A stretch of DNA of 64,000 nucleotides from Anaerotignum sp. MSJ-24 (GCF_018918145.1 NZ_JAHLPX010000007.1:1-64000); one strand, 5' to 3'. Positions 26,111-35,115 are shown, counted from the first letter of the stretch. The notes: generated by a model not told the origin, from the sequence alone. Numbers and translations: made by a program.

Positions 26111-28270
26111 ATGAAGTTATGCATAGTTAAGCCGGATGGTACTGTTGCAGAAATCTTCTTGCATGATCGCCAACCATCTTTCGAAGCATTTAATAATGAG
26201 CAACTATTTTTTGAAAATTATCAATACAAATTTATTTTATGTGAAACAGAAGAGTATGAAAATGCAGAGATATTTGTGGGAGACTATTTAGTACCTATAC
26301 ATTATAAAGCATCTATGGATTGGTATGAAACGGACAAAGCCTTAGTTTTTAGTGGTTGTTTTGATTTAGCATATATAAGTGTGTGTGTAAGTGAAAAAGA
26401 AGGGAGAGAAGATTACTTTTACACGGATTTTCTTCGAATTGCTACTACTAAACAAACAATAACACAAGTTGAACAGATGTTAGATGAAATAGAAAAAAAC
26501 ATTCCTAATTTTTTGGAGGTATGTTTTAGTCGTAACAAAAAACACTCAGGACTTAAGAATGATAGTACAAGATCTATTTGGAATACACTTAAATTGGTAG
26601 ATGAAATTATAAAAGCTTATGAAGAGAATTATGATTCTTTTTTTAATCATAAAAAGTCATTTGTAGAATCTGTAGCCAGTATAGAAGATGTAAGATCAAT
26701 GAGAGTAGTAAATCAAGAAAGTTTAAGGTGGATTGTATGCAATCCAGATAATCTTGTAAAAACTGATAAAAAAACTGGAATAAATTTTAATGGCCAAAAT
26801 TATATGCCATCTAAAATAAAAACATATATATCAGAGTATTCTTATAATGTGTATGAAAATAGAGTTATATTAGGATTTTTAAAAAATGTTATTGAGTATT
26901 TAGAAAATCAAATTATAGGATTTGCTAAAGAAATTGTAGAAGTAGAAAATATACCTGAATCAATAGTCGCACAATTGCCAAATACACATGCACTTACAGG
27001 AAAATGTGTCTATGTTTATTATAAAGGTGTAGTGGACAGATTTTCTGAAAAAAAAGATATTTTGGAAGAAATATACTATAGATATGAAAAAATTCTGAAG
27101 TGTATTCCAGAGGATATATATGGATTGCCTAAGCTCACAAATACATTTAAACAAATTTATCATTATCGGATATGTTATGAATGTATGGCAAAATGGTTTA
27201 AAGCAGGAGATTATACTTTTGATCATTTAAATTATTTATTTAAACTTAAAACATTAAGCCGTATTTTTGAATACTATTGTTTGATAAAGATTCAAAATTC
27301 AATTTCTTTGTGTGGCTTTATTTTGCGAAATTCGGATAGAATCATATATGATGTAGAAGATGATTCTGAAAATATTAATAACCAGTATATATTTGAAGGC
27401 AATGGATATGAAATAACATTATTATATGAACCATCTATTTGGATAGATAGAAGTAATAAATATACTAATTTGTATTCAACAGGTTACAATTTTATAAAAA
27501 GTAAGTGGAATGATAGATGGACACCAGATTTTGTATTAAAAATATCAGGTGACTATAAAGATTACTATTATATATTGGATGCTAAATATTCAAATTTTTA
27601 TAATGTAAAAAGACGATATATTCCGGAATTAGTTTTAAAATATGGAACACAAATAGCATCTAAAGACAAGTTTTTTTCAGATGTAATAGGAATTGGAGCG
27701 ATATATCCCGATAAAGAAGATAAAATATATTATTTTAAGAAAAATTTAATTAGCTCACAGAAATGTGCACTTCCACAATACTTTTCGTTGTCAATTGTTG
27801 ATGGGGATTTTGGAACGCAAATGCTTAGAGAACAAGTGGAAAAATTATTTAAAGTTGTTGATATACTTGAGAAGAAATGCGAGAATATAGATTTTTCTAA
27901 AAAAGAAATGAGTTTGAATAATTTTGAAATGGAGCATAAGAAGATAGAGAATGAGCCAAAGGTAGTTGTAGAGAAAAAAGAGGAAAATGATGGCTATAAT
28001 ATTAATGTGAGTGGAAAAAATTGTTTTTATTATGCAAAAAATATCTGCCTCTGCCAAAAAAAAACATGTACAATTATTAACGATTCATGTGAACATTATA
28101 TTCCTAAAAAATATAGAGAACTACTAAAGGAAGACAGCTGTAGAAATTTAATTCAATATGTGAAACGAAACAAACCAAATGGTAGGGTAGAATGTTCAAT
28201 TTCAGGTCTGCCGGGGTGTATTGGTGTCGAACAATGCAAATTTTATTTAAAAAAGAATATATACAAATAA
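26111..28270 (+). CDS. McrC-like DUF2357/PD-(D/E)XK nuclease with C-terminal Cys cluster
   Basis: A 719-residue partner of the McrB-like gene. The middle contains a DUF2357-like helical region (LRWIVCNPDNL, YEYSYNVYENRVI-like segment), and residues 465-500 have the nuclease core: RWTPDFVLKISG supplies the Asp and YYYILDAKYSNF the D-x-K pair. After a charged linker at about 590-630 comes CFYYAKNICLCQKKTC and further cysteines ending GLPGCIGVEQCKF; it looks like a zinc or iron-sulfur cluster-binding tail that is uncommon for McrC. Start follows AAGGGGAT. Same AT-rich composition as its partner, so the two moved together. Confidence 0.83.
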   Translation: MKLCIVKPDGTVAEIFLHDRQPSFEAFNNEQLFFENYQYKFILCETEEYENAEIFVGDYLVPIHYKASMDWYETDKALVFSGCFDLAYISVCVSEKEGREDYFYTDFLRIATTKQTITQVEQMLDEIEKNIPNFLEVCFSRNKKHSGLKNDSTRSIWNTLKLVDEIIKAYEENYDSFFNHKKSFVESVASIEDVRSMRVVNQESLRWIVCNPDNLVKTDKKTGINFNGQNYMPSKIKTYISEYSYNVYENRVILGFLKNVIEYLENQIIGFAKEIVEVENIPESIVAQLPNTHALTGKCVYVYYKGVVDRFSEKKDILEEIYYRYEKILKCIPEDIYGLPKLTNTFKQIYHYRICYECMAKWFKAGDYTFDHLNYLFKLKTLSRIFEYYCLIKIQNSISLCGFILRNSDRIIYDVEDDSENINNQYIFEGNGYEITLLYEPSIWIDRSNKYTNLYSTGYNFIKSKWNDRWTPDFVLKISGDYKDYYYILDAKYSNFYNVKRRYIPELVLKYGTQIASKDKFFSDVIGIGAIYPDKEDKIYYFKKNLISSQKCALPQYFSLSIVDGDFGTQMLREQVEKLFKVVDILEKKCENIDFSKKEMSLNNFEMEHKKIENEPKVVVEKKEENDGYNINVSGKNCFYYAKNICLCQKKTCTIINDSCEHYIPKKYRELLKEDSCRNLIQYVKRNKPNGRVECSISGLPGCIGVEQCKFYLKKNIYK

Positions 28271-28300
28271 ATTTTTTATTTATATCAATACAAAAATGGT

Positions 28301-28329
28301 TTGTAATATTAACGATATTGGTTTATAAT
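28301..28329 (+). promoter_or_regulatory. Promoter of the DUF1858 gene
   Basis: TTGTAA, 17-bp spacer, TATAAT at 28324-28329; AGGAGG follows at 28369-28374 before the ATG at 28382. Confidence 0.8.
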
Positions 28330-28381
28330 AAAATATACCGTAAAGGTTTATCCTAATCTTTTTAATAAGGAGGAAGTTTTA

Positions 28382-28588
28382 ATGGACAAGAAAGTTACAA
28401 AGGATATGCTCATTGGAGATATGCTTGTTCTTGACAGAGGCATTGGCGTAATCCTTATGCAGTCAGGAATGCATTGTGTTGGATGTCCTTCATCAGCCGG
28501 TGAAACACTTGATGAAGCTTGTGCAGTTCACGGAATGGATTGTGACAAGGTTCTCGCTGACATTAACGAGTATCTTGCAAACAAATAA
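28382..28588 (+). CDS. DUF1858 domain protein
   Basis: A 68-residue protein made of a single DUF1858 domain, recognised by VTKDMLIGDML and the conserved MHCVGCPSSAGETLDEAC. The paired cysteines (CVGC) recall ScdA/hybrid-cluster-associated small proteins, which suggests a redox or cluster-related role. It is compact, with its own promoter and terminator, and marks the return to the core genome composition after the defence pair. Confidence 0.85.
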   Translation: MDKKVTKDMLIGDMLVLDRGIGVILMQSGMHCVGCPSSAGETLDEACAVHGMDCDKVLADINEYLANK

Positions 28589-28597
28589 TTGATAAAA

Positions 28598-28628
28598 ATA
28601 AGGCGTGGTGTCCACGCCTTATTTTTTT
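28598..28628. terminator. Bidirectional terminator
   Basis: Stem AATAAGGCGTGG / CCACGCCTTATT (loop TGT), with T7 on the plus strand and an A/T run on the other. It serves DUF1858 and the converging ABC-F gene. Confidence 0.9.
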
Positions 28629-30549
28629 ACTGTATTTCCTCCCATTTTTCATACAGGTCTTCAAGCTTTGTTTCTAATACTGTTTTTTCATCAAACAGAG
28701 TTTTCAGCTTTTCGGTATCTGCATTTACTTCCGGAGTGAAAAGCAATTCGTCAAGCTCGGCTATACGGGCCTCTGTTTTTTCTATTTCGTCCTCAACCTT
28801 TTTGATTTCGTTGGCTTTTTTTCTCGCCTTTGCCTGTTCTTCTTTCTGCATGAGCCAGTCTGCCTTTGAATCGGAAACGGCTGTTGCTTTAACCGACTGC
28901 AATGCAGGCATATCGGCGGCATTTGCGGCGGCAAGTCTTTCTCTTTCGGCTTTTTTCTCCATATAGTAAGAATAGTTTCCGAGATACTGTGTAACGCCGT
29001 CCTTTGAAAGCTCAATTACTCTTTCAGCAGTTTTATCAATGAAATATCGGTCATGTGATATATATAAAACCGTACCTTCGTAGCTGTTAATTGCGTTTTC
29101 GAGAATTTCCTTTGAATACATATCCAAATGGTTTGTAGGCTCGTCCAAAATCAAGAAGTTTGATTTGGAGAGCATTATTTTTGCCAACGAAACACGGCCC
29201 TTTTCGCCACCGGAAAGAGTTCCGATTGTTTTGAAAACATCATCGTTTGTGAAAACGAATGCCGCAAGCACACTTCGTATTTCGCCGTTGGTCATGTTTG
29301 GGTAAGCATTGTGTATCTCATCAAAAATAGTGTTTCTGTCGTCAAGCTCATGGTGCTCCTGGTCATAATATCCGGGATATACATTCACGCCTAAAGTTGT
29401 TTTTCCGGATTTGGGAGCCAATTCACCGAGTATTATTTTGAAAAGTGTACTTTTGCCTATTCCGTTTGGCCCGATTATTGCAACCTTTTCACCACGCTTT
29501 ATTTCAAAGGTTACATTTGAAAAAAGCTTGTTGTTGTCAAATGCCATTGACAGAGAATCTACCGAAAGCACATCGTTGCCGCTCTGTATTCTCGGCGTAA
29601 GACGGAAGTGCATTTTTTCGGGGAGATTTTCCGGCTTTTCTATTTTCTCCATCTTGTTGAGTGCCTTTTCACGGCTTTCGGCACGCTTTATGGATTTTTC
29701 CCTATTGAACTGGCGGAGAGTTTTTATAACCTCTTCCTGATGTTTTATTTCCTTCTGCTGGTCGGCATATTGTTTGAGTTGTGCAGCTCTTATAACCTCT
29801 TTCTGCGAAATAAAGAAAGAATAGTTTCCGTTGTAAACAGTTGAACAGCGGTTTTCTATTTCAATTATTTTTGTAACTGTTTTGTCAAGAAAATATCGGT
29901 CATGTGATATTATAAGTACAGAACCGGTATAGCCTTTGAGAAAGTCCTCAAGCCACTGTATGGACTCAATATCCAAATGGTTTGTAGGCTCGTCCAGAAG
30001 AAGTAAATCCGGCTTCATAAGAAGAAGCTTGCCTAAAAAGACACGGGTTTTCTGTCCGCCGGAAAGAGTACAGACCTTCTGCGAATATTCTTCCTCGGTA
30101 AAGCCAAGGCCCTTGAGAACACCGTTTATACGGCTCTGGTAGCTGTATCCGTCCGATTCCTCAAATTCATGCTGAAGTCTTGAATACTGCTCCATGAATG
30201 AATTGTATTCCTTCTGCGGAACATTCGGCATTTCAAGCTCCATTTCGCGAAGCTTTTCTTCGGTCTTAAAAACAGACTCAAATACAGACAGCATTTCTTC
30301 ATGTATTGTTTTTTCGGAACGTATGTCTATGTTCTGTTCAAGATAACCGATGGTTGTTCCCTTCGGAATATAAAGCTGTCCGCCATCATAGGAAATGGTG
30401 TCGGTTATTATTTTAAAAAGCGTTGTTTTTCCGGCACCGTTTACGCCGACGATAGCAGCTTTTTCCTTTTCTTCAAGATTAAAGCTTATTTTTTCAAGGA
30501 TAACATCCGTTCCGTAGCTTTTGGATATATCCTTACATGCAAGTATCAT
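28627..30549 (-). CDS. ABC-F family ATPase (translation/ribosome-associated)
   Basis: A 640-residue ABC-F protein: two ATP-binding cassettes without membrane segments. Cassette 1 has Walker A GVNGAGKTT and signature LSGGQKTR; cassette 2 has GPNGIGKST and LSGGEKGR; each has an LLLDEPTNHLD or ILDEPTNHLD Walker B. The linker of about 90 residues between the cassettes is lysine/glutamate rich, and the C-terminus carries a coiled coil (KVEDEIEKTEARIAELDELL). ABC-F proteins act on the ribosome E site, either as translation factors (EttA, YdiF-like) or in antibiotic resistance; the sequence alone does not separate these. No upstream attenuator typical of resistance ABC-Fs is obvious. Confidence 0.92.
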   Translation of the reverse strand: MILACKDISKSYGTDVILEKISFNLEEKEKAAIVGVNGAGKTTLFKIITDTISYDGGQLYIPKGTTIGYLEQNIDIRSEKTIHEEMLSVFESVFKTEEKLREMELEMPNVPQKEYNSFMEQYSRLQHEFEESDGYSYQSRINGVLKGLGFTEEEYSQKVCTLSGGQKTRVFLGKLLLMKPDLLLLDEPTNHLDIESIQWLEDFLKGYTGSVLIISHDRYFLDKTVTKIIEIENRCSTVYNGNYSFFISQKEVIRAAQLKQYADQQKEIKHQEEVIKTLRQFNREKSIKRAESREKALNKMEKIEKPENLPEKMHFRLTPRIQSGNDVLSVDSLSMAFDNNKLFSNVTFEIKRGEKVAIIGPNGIGKSTLFKIILGELAPKSGKTTLGVNVYPGYYDQEHHELDDRNTIFDEIHNAYPNMTNGEIRSVLAAFVFTNDDVFKTIGTLSGGEKGRVSLAKIMLSKSNFLILDEPTNHLDMYSKEILENAINSYEGTVLYISHDRYFIDKTAERVIELSKDGVTQYLGNYSYYMEKKAERERLAAANAADMPALQSVKATAVSDSKADWLMQKEEQAKARKKANEIKKVEDEIEKTEARIAELDELLFTPEVNADTEKLKTLFDEKTVLETKLEDLYEKWEEIQ

Positions 30550-30626
30550 ATTTGTTTCACTCCGATAATTAGAAATTTTATTAGTTAAATTATAGCAGAT
30601 ATTTTACTCTAAGGAAAGACTAAGGA

Positions 30627-30656
30627 TTGACAATCTCTTATTTAAAGTGATATACT
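30627..30656 (+). promoter_or_regulatory. Promoter of rex
   Basis: TTGACA at 30627-30632 (exact consensus), 18-bp spacer, TATACT at 30651-30656, 37 bases before the rex start. I found no Rex palindrome (TTGTTAA-type) here. Confidence 0.75.
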
Positions 30657-30692
30657 ATTAACAATAAGTTTGGCGTGAAGGAGACTTTTAAA

Positions 30693-31340
30693 ATGGATGG
30701 CGAAAAGAAAATATCAAGTGCTGTAATTAACAGACTGCCTCGCTATTATAGATACCTTGGGGATTTGCTTGAAAGCGACATAACAAGAATATCATCTAAG
30801 GAACTTAGTGAAAAAATGAACATAACAGCAAGCCAAATTCGTCAGGATCTTAACAACTTTGGTGGCTTTGGTCAGCAGGGTTATGGATATAATGTTGAAT
30901 ATTTATATAATGAGATAAAGAAAATTCTTGGTTTGGACAGAGTGTACAATCTTATTGTTGTCGGCGGCGGTAATATCGGACAGGCTCTTGTTAATTACAC
31001 AAGCTTTGAAAAAAGAGGCTTTGTTATTACGGCGGTGTTTGACGTAAATCCGAGACTTATCGGTATGTCTATTAGAGGCATTGAAATTTACGATGTTGAC
31101 ACAATGGAGGAATATGTTAAGAATAACAGTGTTGATGTTGCTATTCTTACTCTTCCCAGATCGCAGGCATCTAAGATCGCAACCGACCTTGCCGAATGGG
31201 GTGTTAAGGGAATATGGAACTTCTCACATGTTGACCTTGATTTGCCTAAAGAGGTTGTTGTCGAAAATGTTCATCTTACAGACAGCCTTATGACACTTCT
31301 TTATAAAATAAACGAAGTGAATAACGAATCTGAAGCTTAA
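30693..31340 (+). CDS. rex: Redox-sensing transcriptional repressor Rex
   Basis: Rex is a dimeric repressor that leaves DNA when NADH rises and controls fermentation genes. The 215-residue protein has the winged-helix domain (SELSEKMNITASQIRQDL, residues 28-50) and the Rossmann domain with VVGGGNIGQAL near residue 88. The DNA-binding phrase FGGFGQQGYGY is diagnostic. ATG 30693 follows AAGGAG by nine bases; the in-frame GTG at 30675 overlaps this site. Hydrogenase, gdhA and central carbon genes in this genome are plausible targets. Confidence 0.95.
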   Translation: MDGEKKISSAVINRLPRYYRYLGDLLESDITRISSKELSEKMNITASQIRQDLNNFGGFGQQGYGYNVEYLYNEIKKILGLDRVYNLIVVGGGNIGQALVNYTSFEKRGFVITAVFDVNPRLIGMSIRGIEIYDVDTMEEYVKNNSVDVAILTLPRSQASKIATDLAEWGVKGIWNFSHVDLDLPKEVVVENVHLTDSLMTLLYKINEVNNESEA

Positions 31341-31373
31341 TTCTTTAATAGCTGTATATTATTACGGAACTGA

Positions 31374-31406
31374 AGAGCTCTTAGCATTTATGTTAAGGCT
31401 CTTTTT
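31374..31406 (+). terminator. Terminator after rex
   Basis: Stem AGAGC-CTTA / TAAGGCTCT with one bulged T, then five T. Confidence 0.7.
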
Positions 31407-31529
31407 GTATATTCGGACTTGTTTCCATAAAATTTATATCAAAAATTCGTTATAATTGTTTACGAAACGACAAAAAAGATATAGAATATATATTGAAATT
31501 TAATTTTACTGCATGAAGGAGGAAATATA

Positions 31530-32048
31530 ATGGGCAAATTTTCGATTGTTAAGGGTGACATAGTTAAGTCAAAAACTGATGCGATTGTTAATGCGGCTAA
31601 TACTTCTCTTTTAGGCGGCGGCGGTGTAGACGGAGCTATTCACAGAGCCGCAGGCAAGGAGCTTCTTGCCGAGTGCGAAAAGCTGGGCGGTTGCAAAACA
31701 GGCGAGGCAAAAATCACTAAAGGATATAAGCTTAATGCAAAATATGTTATACATACTCCCGGACCCATATGGCGCGGCGGCGGCAAGGGCGAAGACGAGC
31801 TTCTTGCGTCCTGCTATAAAAACTGTCTCAAGCTTGCTGTTGAAAATAATATAAAAACAATCGCCTTTCCGTCAATAAGCACAGGTGTTTACAGATTTCC
31901 TGTTGAACAGGCGGCAGAGATAGCTGTGAACGAAATACTCGGATTTTTATATGAGCATGATGAAATAGACAGCGTTACAATGGTATGCTATGATGAAAAC
32001 ACATATAAGGTTTATAAAAAGGCATACGAAAACGCATTGAAAAAATAA
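31530..32048 (+). CDS. Macro domain ADP-ribosyl hydrolase (YmdB/MacroD type)
   Basis: A 172-residue single macro domain. The ADP-ribose pocket residues are in [20 protein letters not shown] and [14 protein letters not shown], matching the MacroD/YmdB class that removes ADP-ribose from proteins or deacetylates O-acetyl-ADP-ribose. It stands alone with its own terminator; no ADP-ribosyltransferase, sirtuin or DarT/G partner is adjacent. Start follows GGAGGAAAT. Confidence 0.92.
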   Translation: MGKFSIVKGDIVKSKTDAIVNAANTSLLGGGGVDGAIHRAAGKELLAECEKLGGCKTGEAKITKGYKLNAKYVIHTPGPIWRGGGKGEDELLASCYKNCLKLAVENNIKTIAFPSISTGVYRFPVEQAAEIAVNEILGFLYEHDEIDSVTMVCYDENTYKVYKKAYENALKK

Positions 32049-32067
32049 ATATAGGCAATTTGATTTT

Positions 32068-32094
32068 CCCGATACTTTGTATCGGGATTTTTTT
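32068..32094 (+). terminator. Terminator after the macro-domain gene
   Basis: Stem CCCGATA / TATCGGG around CTTTG, followed by seven T. Confidence 0.9.
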
Positions 32095-32404
32095 GTGTAC
32101 CTATTTGATTGTTTGCCGATCAGGGAAAATGTCAAACCGATATGCTCGCATATCGGTGAAAAAAGCAAGGCTGTGGATAAAGGTATAAATGCCAATGTTA
32201 CAGTTATGTTACAAAACGCCCAAAACCCTTGACATTTTTCCGGGGGGGGTAAAATAAACATATACTAATTGATAGATATGTGCATGTTGTACATTGTGCA
32301 TAACCGTTTACCCGACAAAATGGAAGAAAACAAGGTACTTTATGAATGTATCGGTCAATTTGTATAAGCCAATACGTACATTTAAAATTAAAGGAGGAAA
32401 TAAG
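32095..32404 (+). promoter_or_regulatory. Long leader/promoter region of the 32405 exported protein
   Basis: 310-base spacer. It contains a perfect inverted repeat ACCGATATGC-TC-GCATATCGGT at 32136-32157, a candidate regulator site or RNA hairpin, then the G8-spaced promoter at 32229-32255 and a leader of about 140 bases ending in AAAGGAGG at 32391-32398. No small ORF with a good start was found. Confidence 0.5.
32229..32255 (+). promoter_or_regulatory. Promoter with a G8 tract in the spacer, candidate phase-variable
   Basis: Exact TTGACA at 32229-32234 and TAAAAT at 32250-32255, separated by only 15 bases (five T, CC, then eight G). Two extra G would give the optimal 17-base spacer. A G tract between -35 and -10 is a classical slippage switch. 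The next plausible -10 (TATACT 32261-32266) is 26 bases away. Confidence 0.55.
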
Positions 32405-34693
32405 ATGAAAAGAAAATTGGCATTACTTATTGCTGCTGTAATGACAGTAGCAATGGTACCCGCAACAGCTTTCGCATCAACAAAGCTTACAGCAGTTGAT
32501 GAAATCACAGTTGCTACAGATAAGATCTTCACATCAAGAGTTGAGCTTTCAAAGAGCAATGACCAGGTAGACGTCACAGAAACTTACAAATATACAGGTA
32601 AGAATGCTGCTGGCGATTCTGTTTCTGATGTTGATGCATTTGATGTTTATGTAACACTTACAAACGGTACATTTGCATACGAAGATGATGATGATGACAA
32701 AGCACGTTCAATGGAAGTTGCAGCTAACATGAAGGAAGCTAAAGGTATTCTTGATGTAGATGTACAGAGTGACACAAAGGCTAAGATCACTCTTAATGCT
32801 AAAATGTTCAATGGCAAACATACAGGCTCAGAAACTTGCGTACTTCCCTTAATCGTTAAGGCTGGCGAAGTAGGCGATGTAGTTGCTACATTCACAAGCA
32901 ACGTAAAAGCATTCAAGAAGGCTTCAGAAGTAATCGCAACAGCTCAGACCGGTAAGGTTACAATTGAATCTGAAGGCGTTAAGACTTTCGTTGAAGATGC
33001 AGACGATGAAAAAGAAATTAAAGACATCACAATCAAAGAGCTTACACCCGCTGTACTTGCAGGCGAAGACATCAAACTTAAGCTTAGCGGAAACTGGGAG
33101 TTCGCAGAAGCAGGTGATGTTACATTCCTTAACGAATCTGGTGTAAAAGCAACAGCTAGTCGTGTATCTGGTAAAGACAACGAAATCGTAATCACATTTG
33201 ATGAAACAGGTTTCACACCAAATATGCTTACAGAAATGACTATTTCAGGCATTAAATTAAAGGCTACTAAGAAATGCAAAGCTGGAGATGTAGCTACAAT
33301 TACAGTATCTTCAAATCCTGAAGAAGGTTCTAAGGAATTCTCAAACGTTAAGCTTGAGGTTGCTAAGATGGTAAAAGAAGCTGTAACATACTCAGTTGAA
33401 GACAAAGACCTTCCTGTAATCTGGTCAGGTGCTTACAACGATGATGAGAACACACTTAAGGTATCAGTTGAAGAAAACACAGGCGATATCCTTAACACAT
33501 CAAGAAAAGCTACATTCACATTCCCTGAAGGAATCAAAATAGCAGGTTATAAATTTGATGGTGTTAGTAACGCTTTAGATGCTGAAGTAGATGACAATGT
33601 TTTAACAATTAAGAATTACTCAAAGAATGAAGAATCTGATAAAACAGATTTTGATGTTGAATTTATTCTTAACGCAGCACCTACATTCACAGGTGATGTA
33701 AATGTTGTTCTTGGCGGTCAGTTTGATGACGTAACACTTAAGGTAGCTACAGTTAAGGCTCCTTACACAATTACAGCTAAGACAAGCGAAGTACTTATCG
33801 ACTACAGATATGTACCTGTAAACGATATCGTTATTACAGAAGCTGAAGAAGGTATCCTTGAAGAAGATGACAAGATTATTCTTGGCGTTGAAAAGATGGA
33901 CTTCGAGGATGCTGGTAAAGTAGAAGTTACAGAAGGCGACATCGATGTTGATGTAGATATCGATGAAGATGGTCCTGATGCTTACCTTCTTGAATCAGCA
34001 CGTAATAAGGCTTTACTTACAGTAACAGTTAAAGATGAGTCAACAGAGGCTTCAACAATCGTTATTAGCGGTCTTGAACTTTACCTTGACAGAACTCTCC
34101 CTGTAGGCGGATACGCTCTTCAGAATATCGGTGGATGGACAGAGGACAGACAGGAAAATGAATATAAGCCTGCAAACATTCTTTGGGAAAACTCTTCACC
34201 TATCAAAGAATTTTATGATGATGAAGAAGCTGCAATCTTCAAGTACAAAGCAGTTACAGTAAACGACAGCTATGTTGACGTAATCACATCAGCTCGTGAC
34301 CAGGATGACTCAACAACAAACAAGAAGATCATCATCACAGTTGGTGCTTCAACAATGGCAGTTGGAACAGAAACAGTTAACCTTGACGCTCCCGCATACA
34401 TCAACAGCGAAAACTACACAATGCTTCCTGTAAGAGCAATCTCAGAAGCATTCGGTGCAACAGTTAACTGGGATGCAGCATCAAGAACAGTAACAGTACT
34501 CAGCGGACAGAGAATCATTTCTATGACAATCGGTTCAAGAACAATGTACATCAACGGTACACCTGTTGCAATGAACACAACAGCAGCTATCGTAAACGAC
34601 AGAACATTTATCCCTGTAAGAGATCTTGCTAACTCACTTGGTATCAGTGCAATCAACTGGACAGAAGCTTCTGGCACAGTAACACTTAACTAA
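32405..34693 (+). CDS. Large exported protein with C-terminal stalk (copper amine oxidase N-terminal-like) domain
   Basis: A 762-residue secreted protein. Residues 1-24 form a signal peptide ending PATAFA-S. The body, about residues 30-650, is acidic and beta-rich with threonine/valine-rich repeats (SVEDKDLP, KVEVTEGDIDVDVDID) and no recognised catalytic motif. The last ~110 residues are a stalk domain: APAYINSENYTMLPVRAISEAFGATVNWD, MYINGTPVAMN and NDRTFIPVRDLANSLG. This domain usually attaches or positions proteins on the cell surface. Strong RBS AAAGGAGG and highly biased codons suggest high expression, perhaps as a main surface protein. The start is ATG 32405. Confidence 0.8.
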   Translation: MKRKLALLIAAVMTVAMVPATAFASTKLTAVDEITVATDKIFTSRVELSKSNDQVDVTETYKYTGKNAAGDSVSDVDAFDVYVTLTNGTFAYEDDDDDKARSMEVAANMKEAKGILDVDVQSDTKAKITLNAKMFNGKHTGSETCVLPLIVKAGEVGDVVATFTSNVKAFKKASEVIATAQTGKVTIESEGVKTFVEDADDEKEIKDITIKELTPAVLAGEDIKLKLSGNWEFAEAGDVTFLNESGVKATASRVSGKDNEIVITFDETGFTPNMLTEMTISGIKLKATKKCKAGDVATITVSSNPEEGSKEFSNVKLEVAKMVKEAVTYSVEDKDLPVIWSGAYNDDENTLKVSVEENTGDILNTSRKATFTFPEGIKIAGYKFDGVSNALDAEVDDNVLTIKNYSKNEESDKTDFDVEFILNAAPTFTGDVNVVLGGQFDDVTLKVATVKAPYTITAKTSEVLIDYRYVPVNDIVITEAEEGILEEDDKIILGVEKMDFEDAGKVEVTEGDIDVDVDIDEDGPDAYLLESARNKALLTVTVKDESTEASTIVISGLELYLDRTLPVGGYALQNIGGWTEDRQENEYKPANILWENSSPIKEFYDDEEAAIFKYKAVTVNDSYVDVITSARDQDDSTTNKKIIITVGASTMAVGTETVNLDAPAYINSENYTMLPVRAISEAFGATVNWDAASRTVTVLSGQRIISMTIGSRTMYINGTPVAMNTTAAIVNDRTFIPVRDLANSLGISAINWTEASGTVTLN

Positions 34694-34755
34694 TTGTTCT
34701 GTACAAATTAATTTAAGGTAATTAAAATTAAAGCCAATTTTAATTATATGGGACC

Positions 34756-34790
34756 GAGGTCTCCGGGAAACCGGAGGCCTCAATTTTTTT
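34756..34790 (+). terminator. Terminator after the surface protein gene
   Basis: Stem GAGGTCTCCGG / CCGGAGGCCTC with a GAAA-type loop, then AATTTTTTT. Confidence 0.92.
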
Positions 34791-34836
34791 GGGCGTGTAC
34801 GCCCTAAGGCAAAAACTAATCGTTTTTGCCTTGTTT
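34791..34836 (+). terminator. Second and third hairpins downstream of the surface protein gene
   Basis: GGGCG-TGTA-CGCCC at 34791-34804 and AAGGCAAAAAC / GTTTTTGCCTT at 34806-34832 followed by GTTTT. They stack directly behind the first terminator and would give tight transcription shut-off of a strongly expressed gene. Confidence 0.65.
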
Positions 34837-34894
34837 TAAATTAAGGTATGAATTAATAATTTCAATAAATTTTGAAAAATTTTTGAAATTATCA

Positions 34895-34932
34895 ATTCTC
34901 CTCGACGGGAGTGAATCCCGTCTGCGGATTCC
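34895..34932 (+). repeat. Intergenic repeat module B, copy 2
   Basis: 38-base element ATTCTCCTCGACGGGAGTGA..., 34 of 38 identical to 20140-20177. Its centre is a perfect hairpin GACGGGA-GTGAA-TCCCGTC (34904-34922). Right behind it is another hairpin CGGGAAACC-TTA-GGTTTCCCG (34936-34956). Confidence 0.7.
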
Positions 34933-35003
34933 ACTCGGGAAACCTTAGGTTTCCCGTACCCTTCCTCCTAAGAAAATTATAGGAATGTGGATTCAGGTCA
35001 GGA

Positions 35004-35033
35004 ACTTTACTAATCTGTTTCGCTTAGTAAAGT
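35004..35033. other. Perfect hairpin in the 34694-35115 spacer
   Basis: ACTTTACTAA, ten-base loop, TTAGTAAAGT: a 10-bp perfect stem. No T run follows on either strand, so it is not an ordinary terminator. The remaining spacer (34957-35115) holds a weak promoter, TTTTCA and TATACT (35058-35086), for the next gene and nothing else that I recognise. Confidence 0.45.
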
Positions 35034-35115
35034 CAATAATAAAACTTTTTATATTTGTTTTCAAAGCATATAAAATTTGGTATACTAAATTATATATGCT
35101 TAGGCAGGTGATATT

